In this document: piece after piece, positions 32,401 to 41,247 of the stretch | How positions within the stretch are numbered: the first letter of the stretch is position 1 | How the letters are laid out: every line of letters starts with the position of its first letter | Assembly (NCBI GenBank): GCA_002449765.1 | Contig: DJXN01000001.1 | Span: forward strand, 40,057-104,056 | Length of the DNA: 64,000 nucleotides | Direction of reading: 5' to 3' | Origin: Fibrobacter sp. UBA7003 | GTDB lineage: Bacteria; Fibrobacterota; Fibrobacteria; Fibrobacterales; Fibrobacteraceae | Notes under the pieces: generated by a model | Seen by the model: only the letters and a program-made list of their open reading frames with translations | Database searches by the model: none | Told to the model about the DNA's origin: nothing | Translations under genes and position numbers: made by a program

Positions 32401-33685
32401 CGGCGCGCGCCCATTCAACGGCTTCTTCGCCGTTCGTAATCTTTCCATCGAGCTGGTGCTCGAAACTCCGCTTGATGATTTCACCCATCTGCCTGCCGGG
32501 TTTCAATCCCAGGTCCAGGAGCATCTTGCCCGTAAGGTAGGGCTGCGGGGCTTTTTCGAGCAGGCCGTGTTTGGCGGCGGAATCCCACAGGGCAGCCGCG
32601 AAATCCGGAGACCGGAAATAACTTGCCGGAATGCACCTGACCAGCAGGCAAAGGAGTTTGAGTCCGTCAAGCTTCACGGCGAGGCGGCGAAGCGCGGGGA
32701 TATCGCCTACGATAGCCGGGTCAAGCGTGCGAAGCGTTTCCAGGAGCGGCGGCACGACCTTCAGCAGGTGAACTTCGTTCGTGATGCGTTCCAGGAACCT
32801 GAGGGAGGTTTCGGCACTGCCGCTCAGGAGTGCTGCAAACGCGAGTTCCATCGCCTGCGCATCGGTAAGCGGAGCGGCGCCCCCCTCATTCGAGTTGCGC
32901 AGTTCCGCCATGTTGTCAAGAATTCCACCCAGCGCTTCCCAGGAGCCTTCGAACGGGCGGATTTCAGGGAAGTATTCGTCGAGCCTTATATCCAGAAAGG
33001 CGCGGAGCCCGAGGGACGGCTTGCCCGGCTTCAGGAGCCACTTCTTGAATTCCTCGAAAAGGCGCTCTATGCTCAAGTCATCGAGCGACAGCGTGCGGCA
33101 GAGTTCAACAGTCTCGGGAGCAAGCACGCACTCGAAACGGCTTGCGAACTGCACCCCGCGCAAGATACGCAGGGAGTCTTCGGCAAAGGCCGGGCCCACA
33201 TGGCGGAGCGTATGCGTCTTCAGGTCACCGATGCCGTTATACGGGTCGCAGAGCGTGAGTTCCGGCAGTTCCATGCCCATCGCGTTGATGGTGAAATCAC
33301 GCCGGAGCGCCGCCTCCTTGAAACTGAGTTTTTCGTCGGTATGCACCACGAAACCGCGATGGCCGTAGCCCACCTTGCTCTCGGTGCGCGGAAACGAGAA
33401 ATCGAGCGACAGTCCCTTCATGGCAAGGTGAATCACGCCAAACGCCTTCCCGACCAGGTTCGTGCGGCCGTACTTCGAGAGGATCGGCACCAAAGCGTCC
33501 TGCGCCATATCGTAGACTTCGATGTCGTAGTCGCGGCATGCTTTTCCCAGGAGCGCATCGCGGACCCAGCCGCCCACCAAATAGGCACGGCCACCCGCGT
33601 CGCGGATATCGCCCGCAATTTTCAACAAACGGTTCGGCAGTTCCGGCTCGAACCACTCCCCCGCTAGCGTCTGGATGCGTGCCAT
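32375..33685 (-). CDS. cca: tRNA nucleotidyltransferase/poly(A) polymerase family protein (CCA-adding type)
   Basis: The 436-residue protein has the class II nucleotidyltransferase head: VGGWVRDALLGK at about 37-48, the metal-binding DYDIEVY at about 53-59, and RRDFTINAMGME at about 128-139, then the helical neck and body domains. These enzymes add or repair the tRNA 3'-CCA end. No HD domain is obvious. The C-terminal region is only loosely recognisable and the poly(A) polymerase branch cannot be excluded from motifs alone. It follows the small lipoprotein gene by 13 bases and probably belongs to the sigma-factor transcript. Confidence 0.85.
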   Translation of the reverse strand: MARIQTLAGEWFEPELPNRLLKIAGDIRDAGGRAYLVGGWVRDALLGKACRDYDIEVYDMAQDALVPILSKYGRTNLVGKAFGVIHLAMKGLSLDFSFPRTESKVGYGHRGFVVHTDEKLSFKEAALRRDFTINAMGMELPELTLCDPYNGIGDLKTHTLRHVGPAFAEDSLRILRGVQFASRFECVLAPETVELCRTLSLDDLSIERLFEEFKKWLLKPGKPSLGLRAFLDIRLDEYFPEIRPFEGSWEALGGILDNMAELRNSNEGGAAPLTDAQAMELAFAALLSGSAETSLRFLERITNEVHLLKVVPPLLETLRTLDPAIVGDIPALRRLAVKLDGLKLLCLLVRCIPASYFRSPDFAAALWDSAAKHGLLEKAPQPYLTGKMLLDLGLKPGRQMGEIIKRSFEHQLDGKITNGEEAVEWARAAISTGTCR

Positions 33686-33698
33686 CTGCTAGACCGCC

Positions 33699-34112
33699 TT
33701 ACTGGAAATTGCCCGCATCGGCAGCGGAAGTATCGGCCGCCTTGTAGCGGTCGTAGATGCTTACAGTCTCCTCGCCCGAGGAATCCTTCAAGGCTTCCGA
33801 TACGGAAATGTCGCCTTTCGCGGAATCGGCAGAAACAGAATCCGCCAGGGCGCTCGCTGCATAGCGTTCGTAGATTCCCTGCCTCGTCTGGGTATCTTCG
33901 CCACGCTTTTTCGCTTCTTCCGCACGGCATTCGCGAAGCTCGTTTTCGATATAGGCGCGCTGGTCCGGAGAATACGTCTGCGTATCGAGCCTGTACTGGA
34001 TTTCGGAACATACGAGGCCCTGGCGTTCGCCGGCGCACGCCGCAAGGACGGCCGCAATGGCAACTGCACCCACAAACGAAAGCGATATCCCGATATTCCT
34101 CACATCACGCAT
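33699..34112 (-). CDS. Small lipoprotein of unknown function
   Basis: The 137-residue protein has a lipobox LAAC (Cys26) after a hydrophobic stretch (IGISLSFVGAVAIAAVLAAC). The mature part is helical and charged, with two related YERYAA / YDRYKAA motifs (RQGIYERYAAS near 78 and SIYDRYKAAD near 121), each preceded by a Glu/Thr-rich run, suggesting a short internal repeat. No family is recognised. It lies between the propeller gene (15 bases) and the CCA-type gene (13 bases). Confidence 0.7.
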   Translation of the reverse strand: MRDVRNIGISLSFVGAVAIAAVLAACAGERQGLVCSEIQYRLDTQTYSPDQRAYIENELRECRAEEAKKRGEDTQTRQGIYERYAASALADSVSADSAKGDISVSEALKDSSGEETVSIYDRYKAADTSAADAGNFQ

Positions 34113-34127
34113 AGTTCCTGCCCTCCG

Positions 34128-36242
34128 TCAATGGACCACAAGAATTTTTCCCTTTACTGTTTTTTGGGAGGTCCGGACAACGTAATAGTAAACGCCGGGA
34201 GCGACAAGCTTGCCGTTTTTCCCGTTTCCGTCCCATTCCACCTTGCCGCCATGGACATCCTTCCCCGCAAACGACCAAATGAGCGAGCCGCCGCGGTTGT
34301 ATATGTCGACACGGGCACCTTCCGAGATATTGTCTATCGTCAGGTAGGGGAAAACAGTCGGCCTGAACGGAATCGGGTACGCCTTCACTTTCGCTTCCGC
34401 AGAATCCGTCATGAAAACCGAAGCGTCGCGAAGGTCATTCCTCCTGTATCGGGAGACCCCGTTCTCATGCGTAAACCAGACCATGCCGAGTTTCTTGTCC
34501 ACGGCGACATCCGAGACGTTGTCCGCCAGGAGCCCATTCCGGGACGTATACTGGGTCACAGACAAAGTATCAAAACTTTCCTTACGCACTTCTAGCCGGT
34601 ACGCTCCGCGGTTCGAAGAACCTATCCAGAGATTTCCGTGGGGATCCAAGTCAAGGGAGGTGTATTCCGCACCCTGGAGACCATTCATCGAAACCGGCTT
34701 CCGGACCGTGTCCTGGCCCAATTCCATGTAGCCGACACCCGAGGTCGTTACCAGCCAAAGCACGCCGTCCTTCTCGTTGAGGGCGAGGTCTACCGGAGTC
34801 CTGTTGTCGATGCTCGCTATAGTTTTCCGTTCTACCCCCACCAGCCTTCCGCCGTTCTTGGAGGGTGCCGGAATACGAAAGACATCGAGGGCCCCGATGG
34901 CAAAGACATCGAAGGCTTCACGAGCGGAGACATAGACGATCCAGTCGTCCCCATCGAGCGTCGCCACCAACGGACCTGCGCGGGTCGTACTTCCAATCCC
35001 TGTCGCACAACTCACCTCACCATCCTTCGTGATATACAGGAGGCTGTATTTGCCCTTCTCCACAGATATTCCCGCAAGGAAACCGGTCCCGTCAGGAGCC
35101 TCCGTAGTCCCGACCGTCACCGAGTAATGGTCGACAAACTGGTCCATGCAACTTTCAATCCACGGAGTCAAGAAATAGTGCGGTTCGTTTCCGAGACCCC
35201 TGTAGATGAACAGGCCCATTCCCCAAACATGGTATAGCAGCACGCCGTCATCCAAAACCGAAAGGACCTTCATCCGGTTCGCATAGGCTTCCATATCGTT
35301 GCCAAGTCCATTGTACATGACTATAGGCTCGCTCCAAATGGATCCGTCACTCAAGGCGATACTTCCCGAGGGGGACGCAGCAATGGCCCCACCCTTAGGA
35401 AGCGCACGAACTTCGTACGCGGACCCCAGCTGGTAGATTTCGTGTTTGGAAAGATCCTTCAACTGCCCGTTTTCGTACTTGAAAATTTCGGAGGGGCCGA
35501 CAAGATAAGTAAAGTCTTTTCCTTCAAGCACCCAGCGAATGCGGCTAACACCGTCCCTGTACAGGACTGAATCCGTTAGGGTCTTGCCACCGACGACAAC
35601 ATGGAGAGAGTCCCAGCAGGCGACACAGGTCTCGACGGGCTTCCACGTCTCCGGGTCGGCCAGACGCTTGTCCGCGGCCAGATTTTTCCAGTCCATGACA
35701 CGCACGAAAGAGCCACGCACCGTCGAAACAAAGAGCGAATCGCCCCTGATTTCAATGCGTTCAGGAGGAGAGAGCGACAAGGAGACGTTTGCGACGCGCT
35801 CCAGGGAAATAATCGAAGATTTCGTCGACACGTCAAAAAAGGCGATTACATCTTCAAAGGGGATTACCAGTATATTTTCGGCCGACGCGACCATTCCGGG
35901 GATTACGCGGGACTTCCGGGAAAGGAAGGAACGGTTCTCGACGACCCATGAATCCCCGGCATACCTCGCCACCAGGCCATATTCGGAAATGGCATAGGCT
36001 GTCCCTTTGACCATGGCGACCCCATAGAATACGGACGTTTCAAGCCCCTTCTCCGACGTGAAAAGAAAATCGCCTTCCGAAGTCCTGTAGCGCATGCCCC
36101 CATCGGTCGCCAGCATCAGGACATGCTCGATCCGGATTGCGTCCCTTATGGGAAACGGTTCGGCAAACCCCTGCCACTCATCAGAGGCAAAGGCGGACGA
36201 AATCAATCCAAGGAACAGGGATAGGTATATCAAAAAACGCAC
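34128..36242 (-). CDS. Secreted beta-propeller protein with a sorting domain (two-component-regulator propeller type)
   Basis: A signal peptide (about 1-19) is followed by about 580 residues of beta-propeller blades; several carry the ligand-sensor-like pattern of two-component-regulator propellers, for example DLDPHGNLWIGSSNRGAYRL near 538-557 and VAVDKKLGMVWFTHENGVSRY near 582-602. The final 90 residues form a type-A-like sorting domain (YPIPFRPTVFPYLTID ... NGKLVAPGVYYYVVRTSQK), so the protein is probably exported by a type IX-like system and presented on the surface. No kinase or DNA-binding domain is present. It follows the sigma-like gene by 39 bases, suggesting a sensing or surface role in one operon. 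Confidence 0.8.
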   Translation of the reverse strand: MRFLIYLSLFLGLISSAFASDEWQGFAEPFPIRDAIRIEHVLMLATDGGMRYRTSEGDFLFTSEKGLETSVFYGVAMVKGTAYAISEYGLVARYAGDSWVVENRSFLSRKSRVIPGMVASAENILVIPFEDVIAFFDVSTKSSIISLERVANVSLSLSPPERIEIRGDSLFVSTVRGSFVRVMDWKNLAADKRLADPETWKPVETCVACWDSLHVVVGGKTLTDSVLYRDGVSRIRWVLEGKDFTYLVGPSEIFKYENGQLKDLSKHEIYQLGSAYEVRALPKGGAIAASPSGSIALSDGSIWSEPIVMYNGLGNDMEAYANRMKVLSVLDDGVLLYHVWGMGLFIYRGLGNEPHYFLTPWIESCMDQFVDHYSVTVGTTEAPDGTGFLAGISVEKGKYSLLYITKDGEVSCATGIGSTTRAGPLVATLDGDDWIVYVSAREAFDVFAIGALDVFRIPAPSKNGGRLVGVERKTIASIDNRTPVDLALNEKDGVLWLVTTSGVGYMELGQDTVRKPVSMNGLQGAEYTSLDLDPHGNLWIGSSNRGAYRLEVRKESFDTLSVTQYTSRNGLLADNVSDVAVDKKLGMVWFTHENGVSRYRRNDLRDASVFMTDSAEAKVKAYPIPFRPTVFPYLTIDNISEGARVDIYNRGGSLIWSFAGKDVHGGKVEWDGNGKNGKLVAPGVYYYVVRTSQKTVKGKILVVH

Positions 36243-36281
36243 GACATAAAAATACGAATTTATCGGGCGGCAAAAAAGTCC

Positions 36282-36854
36282 TCACGCGACCGTAGCGCCG
36301 TTTAGCGACCCATCGAGTTCGGCATCCACCATGTTTCGCATCTTTTTCAGAGCGAAATAGCGGCGCTTGCGGACCGCATTCTTGGAAAGCCCCAGTATAT
36401 TGCACTGCATCTCGGTAGAAATTCCGCCCAGGAAAGTCATGTCGATAATCATTCTCTCTACCGGATTCAAGATTTCGGCAGCCCTTTCAAGCAGGCGCAA
36501 GGCTTCTTCCTGACCCTGCGACTCGAAAAAGACAGAATCCTCCAGCCGAAAGGGGATGTAGTCTGGCGAACGTTCGGCGACATACGACATCGGGGAAAAA
36601 CGGGACCTTGCCGGCACTGAATCTAGAAAGGTATTGTGCAAGACTTTCACGAGCCAAGACATGACTTCGTCCCTCGACATGAGAGCCTTGGCATTTCTGC
36701 AGAATTTCAAGGCAACCGTCTGGAAAAGATCCTTGGCATCATCAATATTATTGCATTTTATCTCGCATAGCCGAAAGATGATGTCTCCATGTTTTTTCCA
36801 AGCCTGCTCCACCCACTCCCGAGCCTGCGTTTTTTCTAGATTTTGATTAATCAT
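36282..36854 (-). CDS. ECF-type sigma-70-like RNA polymerase sigma factor
   Basis: I start at the ATG at 36854 (MINQNLEKTQAREWVEQ); the longer frame from 37016 would run into dsbD. The 190-residue protein has a region 2 pattern (HGDIIFRLCEIKCNNIDDAKDLFQ, then SWLVKVLHNTFLDSVPARSR) and a region 4 helix-turn-helix (LNPVERMIIDMTFLGGIST, then LGLSKNAVRKRRYFALKKMR). This is the compact layout of extracytoplasmic-function sigma factors. No anti-sigma gene is adjacent; the next gene is a surface propeller protein. It is divergent from dsbD with 31 bases between the start codons. Confidence 0.82.
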   Translation of the reverse strand: MINQNLEKTQAREWVEQAWKKHGDIIFRLCEIKCNNIDDAKDLFQTVALKFCRNAKALMSRDEVMSWLVKVLHNTFLDSVPARSRFSPMSYVAERSPDYIPFRLEDSVFFESQGQEEALRLLERAAEILNPVERMIIDMTFLGGISTEMQCNILGLSKNAVRKRRYFALKKMRNMVDAELDGSLNGATVA

Positions 36855-36885
36855 CGTCCATAACCAAATATTAGGCGTCAAATTT

Positions 36886-38730
36886 ATGAATATCGGTGCA
36901 TTTTTCAAGGCAGAAAAAAATTTTGCAAACAACTGTTGCCCTTTGGCAACAATCGTTTGCATTTTGTCAACTATTGTTGCCTCCGCATCCGCCCAAGAGT
37001 TCAACATGAACGCCATGGAACCTCCGGAAGCGTCGATGCACTATTCGGAAGGCGCCCTTTCCGAGAACTCGGAAATCACCGTCGATATCGTCATCCCTGA
37101 CAACTGGCATGTGAACGCGAACGTTGCGGCCGACGAATTCCTGAAGCCCTCGTCCATCGAGATTGCTGCTCGCGGGATTGAATTCGGCGAGCCCAAGTGG
37201 CCCGAGCCCATCAAGGAATACAACGAAGTTCTTGAATTCGAGAACCTCGTGTTCAAGGGTCACTTCCAGATAAAGATTCCCGTGAAGGCGGTTACCGACG
37301 GCTACGACAGCCTCACCACGAACGCCACCTTCCACTACCAGGCTTGCGACAACTCCATCTGCCTTGCGCCCGCGAGCGTGGACATCCGCATCGGCAAGAA
37401 CAAGGCAGGAATTTCCAAAGCCAACAGCGCAGCCGATTTAAAAAAAAACGATGAAGGGAACGGGACTCAAGAATCCAACAACGCCGCATCCGTAGCGCTC
37501 CTGCTCTTTTTCGCGTTTGTCGGCGGCATAATCCTGAACCTCATGCCGTGCGTGCTGCCGGTTCTCTCGCTCAAACTGTTCAGCCTTATAAAGCAGGCGG
37601 GGCAGTCACGAAGCAGGCTCGTGGCGCTCGGCATCGCGACCACCGCGGGCATCCTCGCGAGCTTCTGGACGCTCGCAGGAATCGTAGCCGCCATCAAGGC
37701 CGGCGGTGGCGCAGCGGGCTGGGGAATGCAGTTCCAGAGCGCAGGTTTTATCGCCTTCATGGTAGTCATACTCACCGCATTCGCGATGAGCTTCTTCGGA
37801 GTGTTCGAAGTCTGGCTCCCGGGTAGCGCCACCACGAAGATGGATGCCGCAGGCCACAAGGCCGGGCTTGTCGGGGCGTTCTTTACCGGAGCGCTGCTCG
37901 TGCTGCTGAGCACGCCTTGTTCCGCTCCCTTCCTCGGGACCGCGATGGGATTCGCGTTTACCGCATCGACACCCGTACTCTTCTTGTTCTTTACTGCCGC
38001 AGGTCTCGGGCTTGCACTCCCCTACCTGCTGGTGAGCGCTTTCCCCGCCACGCTGAAGGTTTTACCGAAACCCGGCAAGTGGATGGTCACGTTGCAGAAG
38101 GCCATGGGCATCCTGCTGATCGCGACCGTCGCATGGCTCCTGTGGATCGTAAACGAGCAGGCCGGCGGAAGGGGCGTTGCACTCTTTGTAGGGTTCATCC
38201 TCGGTACTGTCGTCGTCAGTTTTGCCATCGGCAAGTTCGCGCCTCCGGGTTCATCGTTTGCCAAAGAGGTTCGCTTACTCATTGTATGCGCCCTCGCATT
38301 TGCCTTCGCCTGGTTCGCCTACATCGCCCCACAATACGAAAAGGTTCTGGACGAACGGTTCAACGCCCGCATGGCCCAGCAGGTACTTGAAGACGGCTGG
38401 TACCGCTACACGCCGGAACTCGTCTCGGAATTCGCGAAAGCAGGCAAGACCGTATTCATCGACGTGTCGGCAGACTGGTGCCTTACCTGCAAGGCGAACG
38501 AGGCAGCCGTCCTTAGCGACCCGGCGCTGTTGCAGAAGCTGGACAGCGCGGGAGTCGTGCGCATGAAGGCGGACTGGACCCGCGAAACGCCCGAAGTGAA
38601 CGAACTGCTCTACAGCATGGGAAAATCCGGCGTGCCCGCCTACGCGATTTACCCGAAAGGTGATAAGAGCAAGCAGGTCGTGTTGCCGGAACTCTTGACG
38701 AGCGGGCTGATTCTGGAAGCAATTCCGTAA
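36886..38730 (+). CDS. dsbD: DsbD-family thiol:disulfide interchange protein
   Basis: The 614-residue protein has a signal peptide ending near ASA|QE (about 36), an N-terminal domain with a Cys pair in ACDNSICLAP (about 151-156), a membrane domain of about eight helices at about 205-485 containing MPCVLPVLSLKLF and a later TPCSAPFL, and a thioredoxin-like C-terminal domain with the motif CLTC (Cys532, Cys535) in SADWCLTCK. DsbD moves electrons from cytoplasmic thioredoxin to periplasmic disulfide isomerases or cytochrome maturation. Start chosen for its signal peptide; no strong ribosome-binding site is visible. Two mutually exclusive hairpins lie in the first 100 bases of the gene. Confidence 0.9.
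   Translation: MNIGAFFKAEKNFANNCCPLATIVCILSTIVASASAQEFNMNAMEPPEASMHYSEGALSENSEITVDIVIPDNWHVNANVAADEFLKPSSIEIAARGIEFGEPKWPEPIKEYNEVLEFENLVFKGHFQIKIPVKAVTDGYDSLTTNATFHYQACDNSICLAPASVDIRIGKNKAGISKANSAADLKKNDEGNGTQESNNAASVALLLFFAFVGGIILNLMPCVLPVLSLKLFSLIKQAGQSRSRLVALGIATTAGILASFWTLAGIVAAIKAGGGAAGWGMQFQSAGFIAFMVVILTAFAMSFFGVFEVWLPGSATTKMDAAGHKAGLVGAFFTGALLVLLSTPCSAPFLGTAMGFAFTASTPVLFLFFTAAGLGLALPYLLVSAFPATLKVLPKPGKWMVTLQKAMGILLIATVAWLLWIVNEQAGGRGVALFVGFILGTVVVSFAIGKFAPPGSSFAKEVRLLIVCALAFAFAWFAYIAPQYEKVLDERFNARMAQQVLEDGWYRYTPELVSEFAKAGKTVFIDVSADWCLTCKANEAAVLSDPALLQKLDSAGVVRMKADWTRETPEVNELLYSMGKSGVPAYAIYPKGDKSKQVVLPELLTSGLILEAIP
36924..36981 (+). promoter_or_regulatory. Two overlapping inverted repeats in the dsbD start region
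   Basis: TGCAAAC-N4-GTTGCC-N4-GGCAAC-N4-GTTTGCA (36924-36961) is a long hairpin with a four-base loop, and the GGCAACAAT at 36945-36953 can instead pair with ATTGTTGCC at 36973-36981. Both lie within the signal-peptide codons of dsbD. Confidence 0.45.
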
Positions 38731-38743
38731 CATAAGACTAGGG

Positions 38744-38767
38744 AGGGGCTCGTACGACGGCCCCTTT
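38744..38767 (+). terminator. Terminator of dsbD
   Basis: AGGGGC and GCCCCT (38744-38749 and 38760-38765) form a stem with an inner TCGTACGA self-complementary loop region, then a short TTT. It falls between the convergent dsbD and the DUF4832-type gene. Confidence 0.5.
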
Positions 38768-38801
38768 CGGCGCATATAACTCGGGTCAACACCCGCGGAC
38801 T

Positions 38802-40526
38802 TTATTTTTTTAGAATCTTCGCGCCGTTCAGGCGGTAGGATTTTTCACCATCGCGGACAATCGCATTGTGGCGCACCCTCTGCACGAAGGGGGCGTTTTG
38901 CTTCTGTATGTCGCGGGTCGACAACGAGCGCGGTATCGAGGATTTGACACTCTCATCGAAGACAACTTTTCCGATGAAAACACCGTTGCTTATGCGGTTT
39001 CTCGTTTCGTCGTTCGCAAAGTGGATGCATTCTTTGACCGGGTCGTCATTACAGACCTTCAAGTACACTTCCAACGGGATGCCCGTCCAATCTTCGGGAG
39101 ATTGGTTTTTCAAGGAGCCCAATTTCGCTTCGATCAAAACTTCATTGTTGCCATCAAATGTCATCACGGTATCGGCACCCTTGATTTCAATTTTGCGGCT
39201 ATGCACTTTCATAAAATCAACCGAATCCGAGAGAGGAACCTCATATGTAATGATAGCCAAAGTATCCAGCATACCCTCTTGACGCGACCCGTGAACATAT
39301 AGCGAAACGTTCATCTTTCGCGTCAAGTTGCCAAAGCCCACGTTCTGGATGCGCAGCTTCGCCTTGAAAATACCATCGGCGCCAACCGTATCCGTAATCC
39401 AAGATTCGCGCAGCACGAAGCGATAGCCCAGGTGGTCGTTGATGTACTTGAAGCCCGAAAGCGAATCGACTCGCGCCGGGTCATAGTCGAAATCCTTCTG
39501 CTTGAAGGGAGTCTTCTTCCAACTGTCAATCAGGTTGTTGTTCCACTGGACATTCAAATAGCTTGTATGCGTGCGGAATCCCTCGTACGCCAAGAACTCC
39601 GGCGTATTGATGACCTCGTAACCGCTCGCCGTCGTCAAGGCCTCGCCGCCGTAGGGCGTGTTAATGCCGTATTTTTCAAGCCAGGCCACGCCCTCTTCGC
39701 GGCAGATGGAAGTCTTGCAGTCCGCGCCCCAGGTTCCGTAATCGTACTGCGTTCCGAGATAGCCGTCGTTGAACATTCCCACGCGGTACATGGTGTCGCC
39801 TTTGGCCTTCGCAATCTCCGCAAACTTCTCGCCATCGATGTGGAAGTCTACACCCCAGTTGTCAAAGCCCAAGACCTTCGCGGAGTAGTTTCCTGTGCGG
39901 GTCAGAATTTTCAATTCCGGCGGAGTATTGCGCAGCATCATGTTCACCGCTTCGGCAACGCGATCATAAGTGATGCTCGTGTCGGAATGCATCTCGCCGT
40001 AGGCGCCGTGCATGCCCATCTCGAGCGCCACGATGACGTCGGTATTTTTCGAAAGCACGGGTGCCAACTGCTTCACATGCTTGAGTACCCACTCGTGAGC
40101 CGGAGTCACGTTGCTCCTGCCATTATACCACGGATCGTAACAGATGCGCACAATCACACGCCCGCCAAAGTCGCGAATGTTGTCGAAGGTCTGTTGCAAA
40201 ACATTCAGGGCGTCCTCGGTCAAGTCCTGGCTAACGCCGCGCACCGTATCGCGCTTTCCGCCCGTTGTGTCAATCGAAAGCCACGCGTTGCTGCTGAATT
40301 CCGAAATTTCGGCACGCAAGTGCAACAGCTTGCCATACGGTTTTTCAATCGCCTTACCGCCCGAAGGCTTTAAATGCAACACCTGCGGCGTATAGAACCC
40401 GCGGTCGAAATTTTCAAGCGTCGCCATGGCATCGGTCGTGTCAATAGACTGCTTCACAAGACCCGCCGCAAAGAGCGGAGCCTGCAAGAACGCAGCCGCG
40501 ACAGCTGCCAGCACAAACCTTCTCAT
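38802..40526 (-). CDS. Secreted DUF4874/DUF4832-like protein, putative glycan-active enzyme
   Basis: A signal peptide (about 1-20, MRRFVLAAVAAAFLQAPLFA) precedes 554 mature residues. The pattern FDRGFY near 39-44 followed by LVRICYDPWYN-like text (RVIVRICYDPWYNGRSN near 124-140) fits DUF4874, a barrel-like domain found with DUF4832; the C-terminal half (IQNVGFGNLTRKMNVSLYVH near 391 and later beta strands) fits DUF4832. These two domains occur together in secreted proteins of polysaccharide users and may be glycoside hydrolases, but the activity is unproven and I see no established catalytic residues. It is the last gene of the five-gene regulator-led operon. Confidence 0.75.
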   Translation of the reverse strand: MRRFVLAAVAAAFLQAPLFAAGLVKQSIDTTDAMATLENFDRGFYTPQVLHLKPSGGKAIEKPYGKLLHLRAEISEFSSNAWLSIDTTGGKRDTVRGVSQDLTEDALNVLQQTFDNIRDFGGRVIVRICYDPWYNGRSNVTPAHEWVLKHVKQLAPVLSKNTDVIVALEMGMHGAYGEMHSDTSITYDRVAEAVNMMLRNTPPELKILTRTGNYSAKVLGFDNWGVDFHIDGEKFAEIAKAKGDTMYRVGMFNDGYLGTQYDYGTWGADCKTSICREEGVAWLEKYGINTPYGGEALTTASGYEVINTPEFLAYEGFRTHTSYLNVQWNNNLIDSWKKTPFKQKDFDYDPARVDSLSGFKYINDHLGYRFVLRESWITDTVGADGIFKAKLRIQNVGFGNLTRKMNVSLYVHGSRQEGMLDTLAIITYEVPLSDSVDFMKVHSRKIEIKGADTVMTFDGNNEVLIEAKLGSLKNQSPEDWTGIPLEVYLKVCNDDPVKECIHFANDETRNRISNGVFIGKVVFDESVKSSIPRSLSTRDIQKQNAPFVQRVRHNAIVRDGEKSYRLNGAKILKK

Positions 40527-40548
40527 AGGAACCTCCTTCTATTTTTTC

Positions 40549-41223
40549 TCACCCATCAGAGGAGGCGGGGTAAAATTCCGCCCACTTGCCGTCCTTGCAC
40601 TGGTAGGGAACATAAGTGTTGCTTTTTCCACCCGCCTGTTCCCCCCAGACATTCTGGATATCGCCTTCGGCAAGACAGCTTTTGCCTTCGGAGGGTATGG
40701 AAAGCGTCCAGGTTCCGCCTTCACACGTATATTCTGCATGCCTTGCACAATCGACAGTCACCGTACCCGACATGCACGGAGTCAAGCTGCACCCCTGCGA
40801 AATTACACAATCGTTGTCGGTGATATGGGAGCAGGTCTCAATCTGGGAAGCCGTCCAACGGCCATCTCGGCATACATACACGTCGTCAGTGTTGCAGTCG
40901 GGTTGCATCGTTCCCTCTTCTTCCTGCGCACATATCGGAATCTGGTAGACGATTTCTTCGCCAGGATCCATGTGTGGCATATGAACACACTGTTCCAGGG
41001 AGCGCGAAGAACTGGATTCCTCAACGGAGGAGGGACCTTGTTCCGGGCAATATCGCTCAATATGATATGTATGGCAAAGGTCCTCGACAGTGTACCCGCA
41101 TTCCGGAGTGAGCGCTTCGCACTGGTTGGAACCAGAACTGGAATCGTTTCCGCAGGCGGCGAGTCCGAACGCGGTGATTACGGTCGCAGCCCCGAGTCTA
41201 GCAAACAATATCTTTTTAAACAT
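40549..41223 (-). CDS. Cysteine-rich lipoprotein of the regulator-led operon (second copy of the module)
   Basis: The 224-residue protein has a lipobox LAAC (Cys24), a Ser-rich stretch, and a Cys/Trp-rich body of repeated modules: PDCNTDDVYVCRDGRWTAS, VDCARHAEYTCEGGTWT and a final YQCKDGKWAEF. The same layout occurs in the 41248 protein, where VDCARNIEYECLNAGFW and CYEGKWEKY match closely, so the two are paralogues. Disulfide-bonded surface binding domains are plausible; no enzyme motif is present. It is preceded by the longer paralogue (24 bases) and followed by the DUF4832-type gene (22 bases). Confidence 0.75.
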   Translation of the reverse strand: MFKKILFARLGAATVITAFGLAACGNDSSSGSNQCEALTPECGYTVEDLCHTYHIERYCPEQGPSSVEESSSSRSLEQCVHMPHMDPGEEIVYQIPICAQEEEGTMQPDCNTDDVYVCRDGRWTASQIETCSHITDNDCVISQGCSLTPCMSGTVTVDCARHAEYTCEGGTWTLSIPSEGKSCLAEGDIQNVWGEQAGGKSNTYVPYQCKDGKWAEFYPASSDG

Positions 41224-41247
41224 GACATTCCTCCTTTTTTTACTGGA

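Noticed and set aside
32417..32434. AACGGC-N6-GCCGTT hairpin after the glycosyltransferase stop, inside the CCA-type gene
   Set aside because: The T content after it is weak (CGTAATCTTT); it could be a terminator, but is less convincing than the dksA and GH5 cases.
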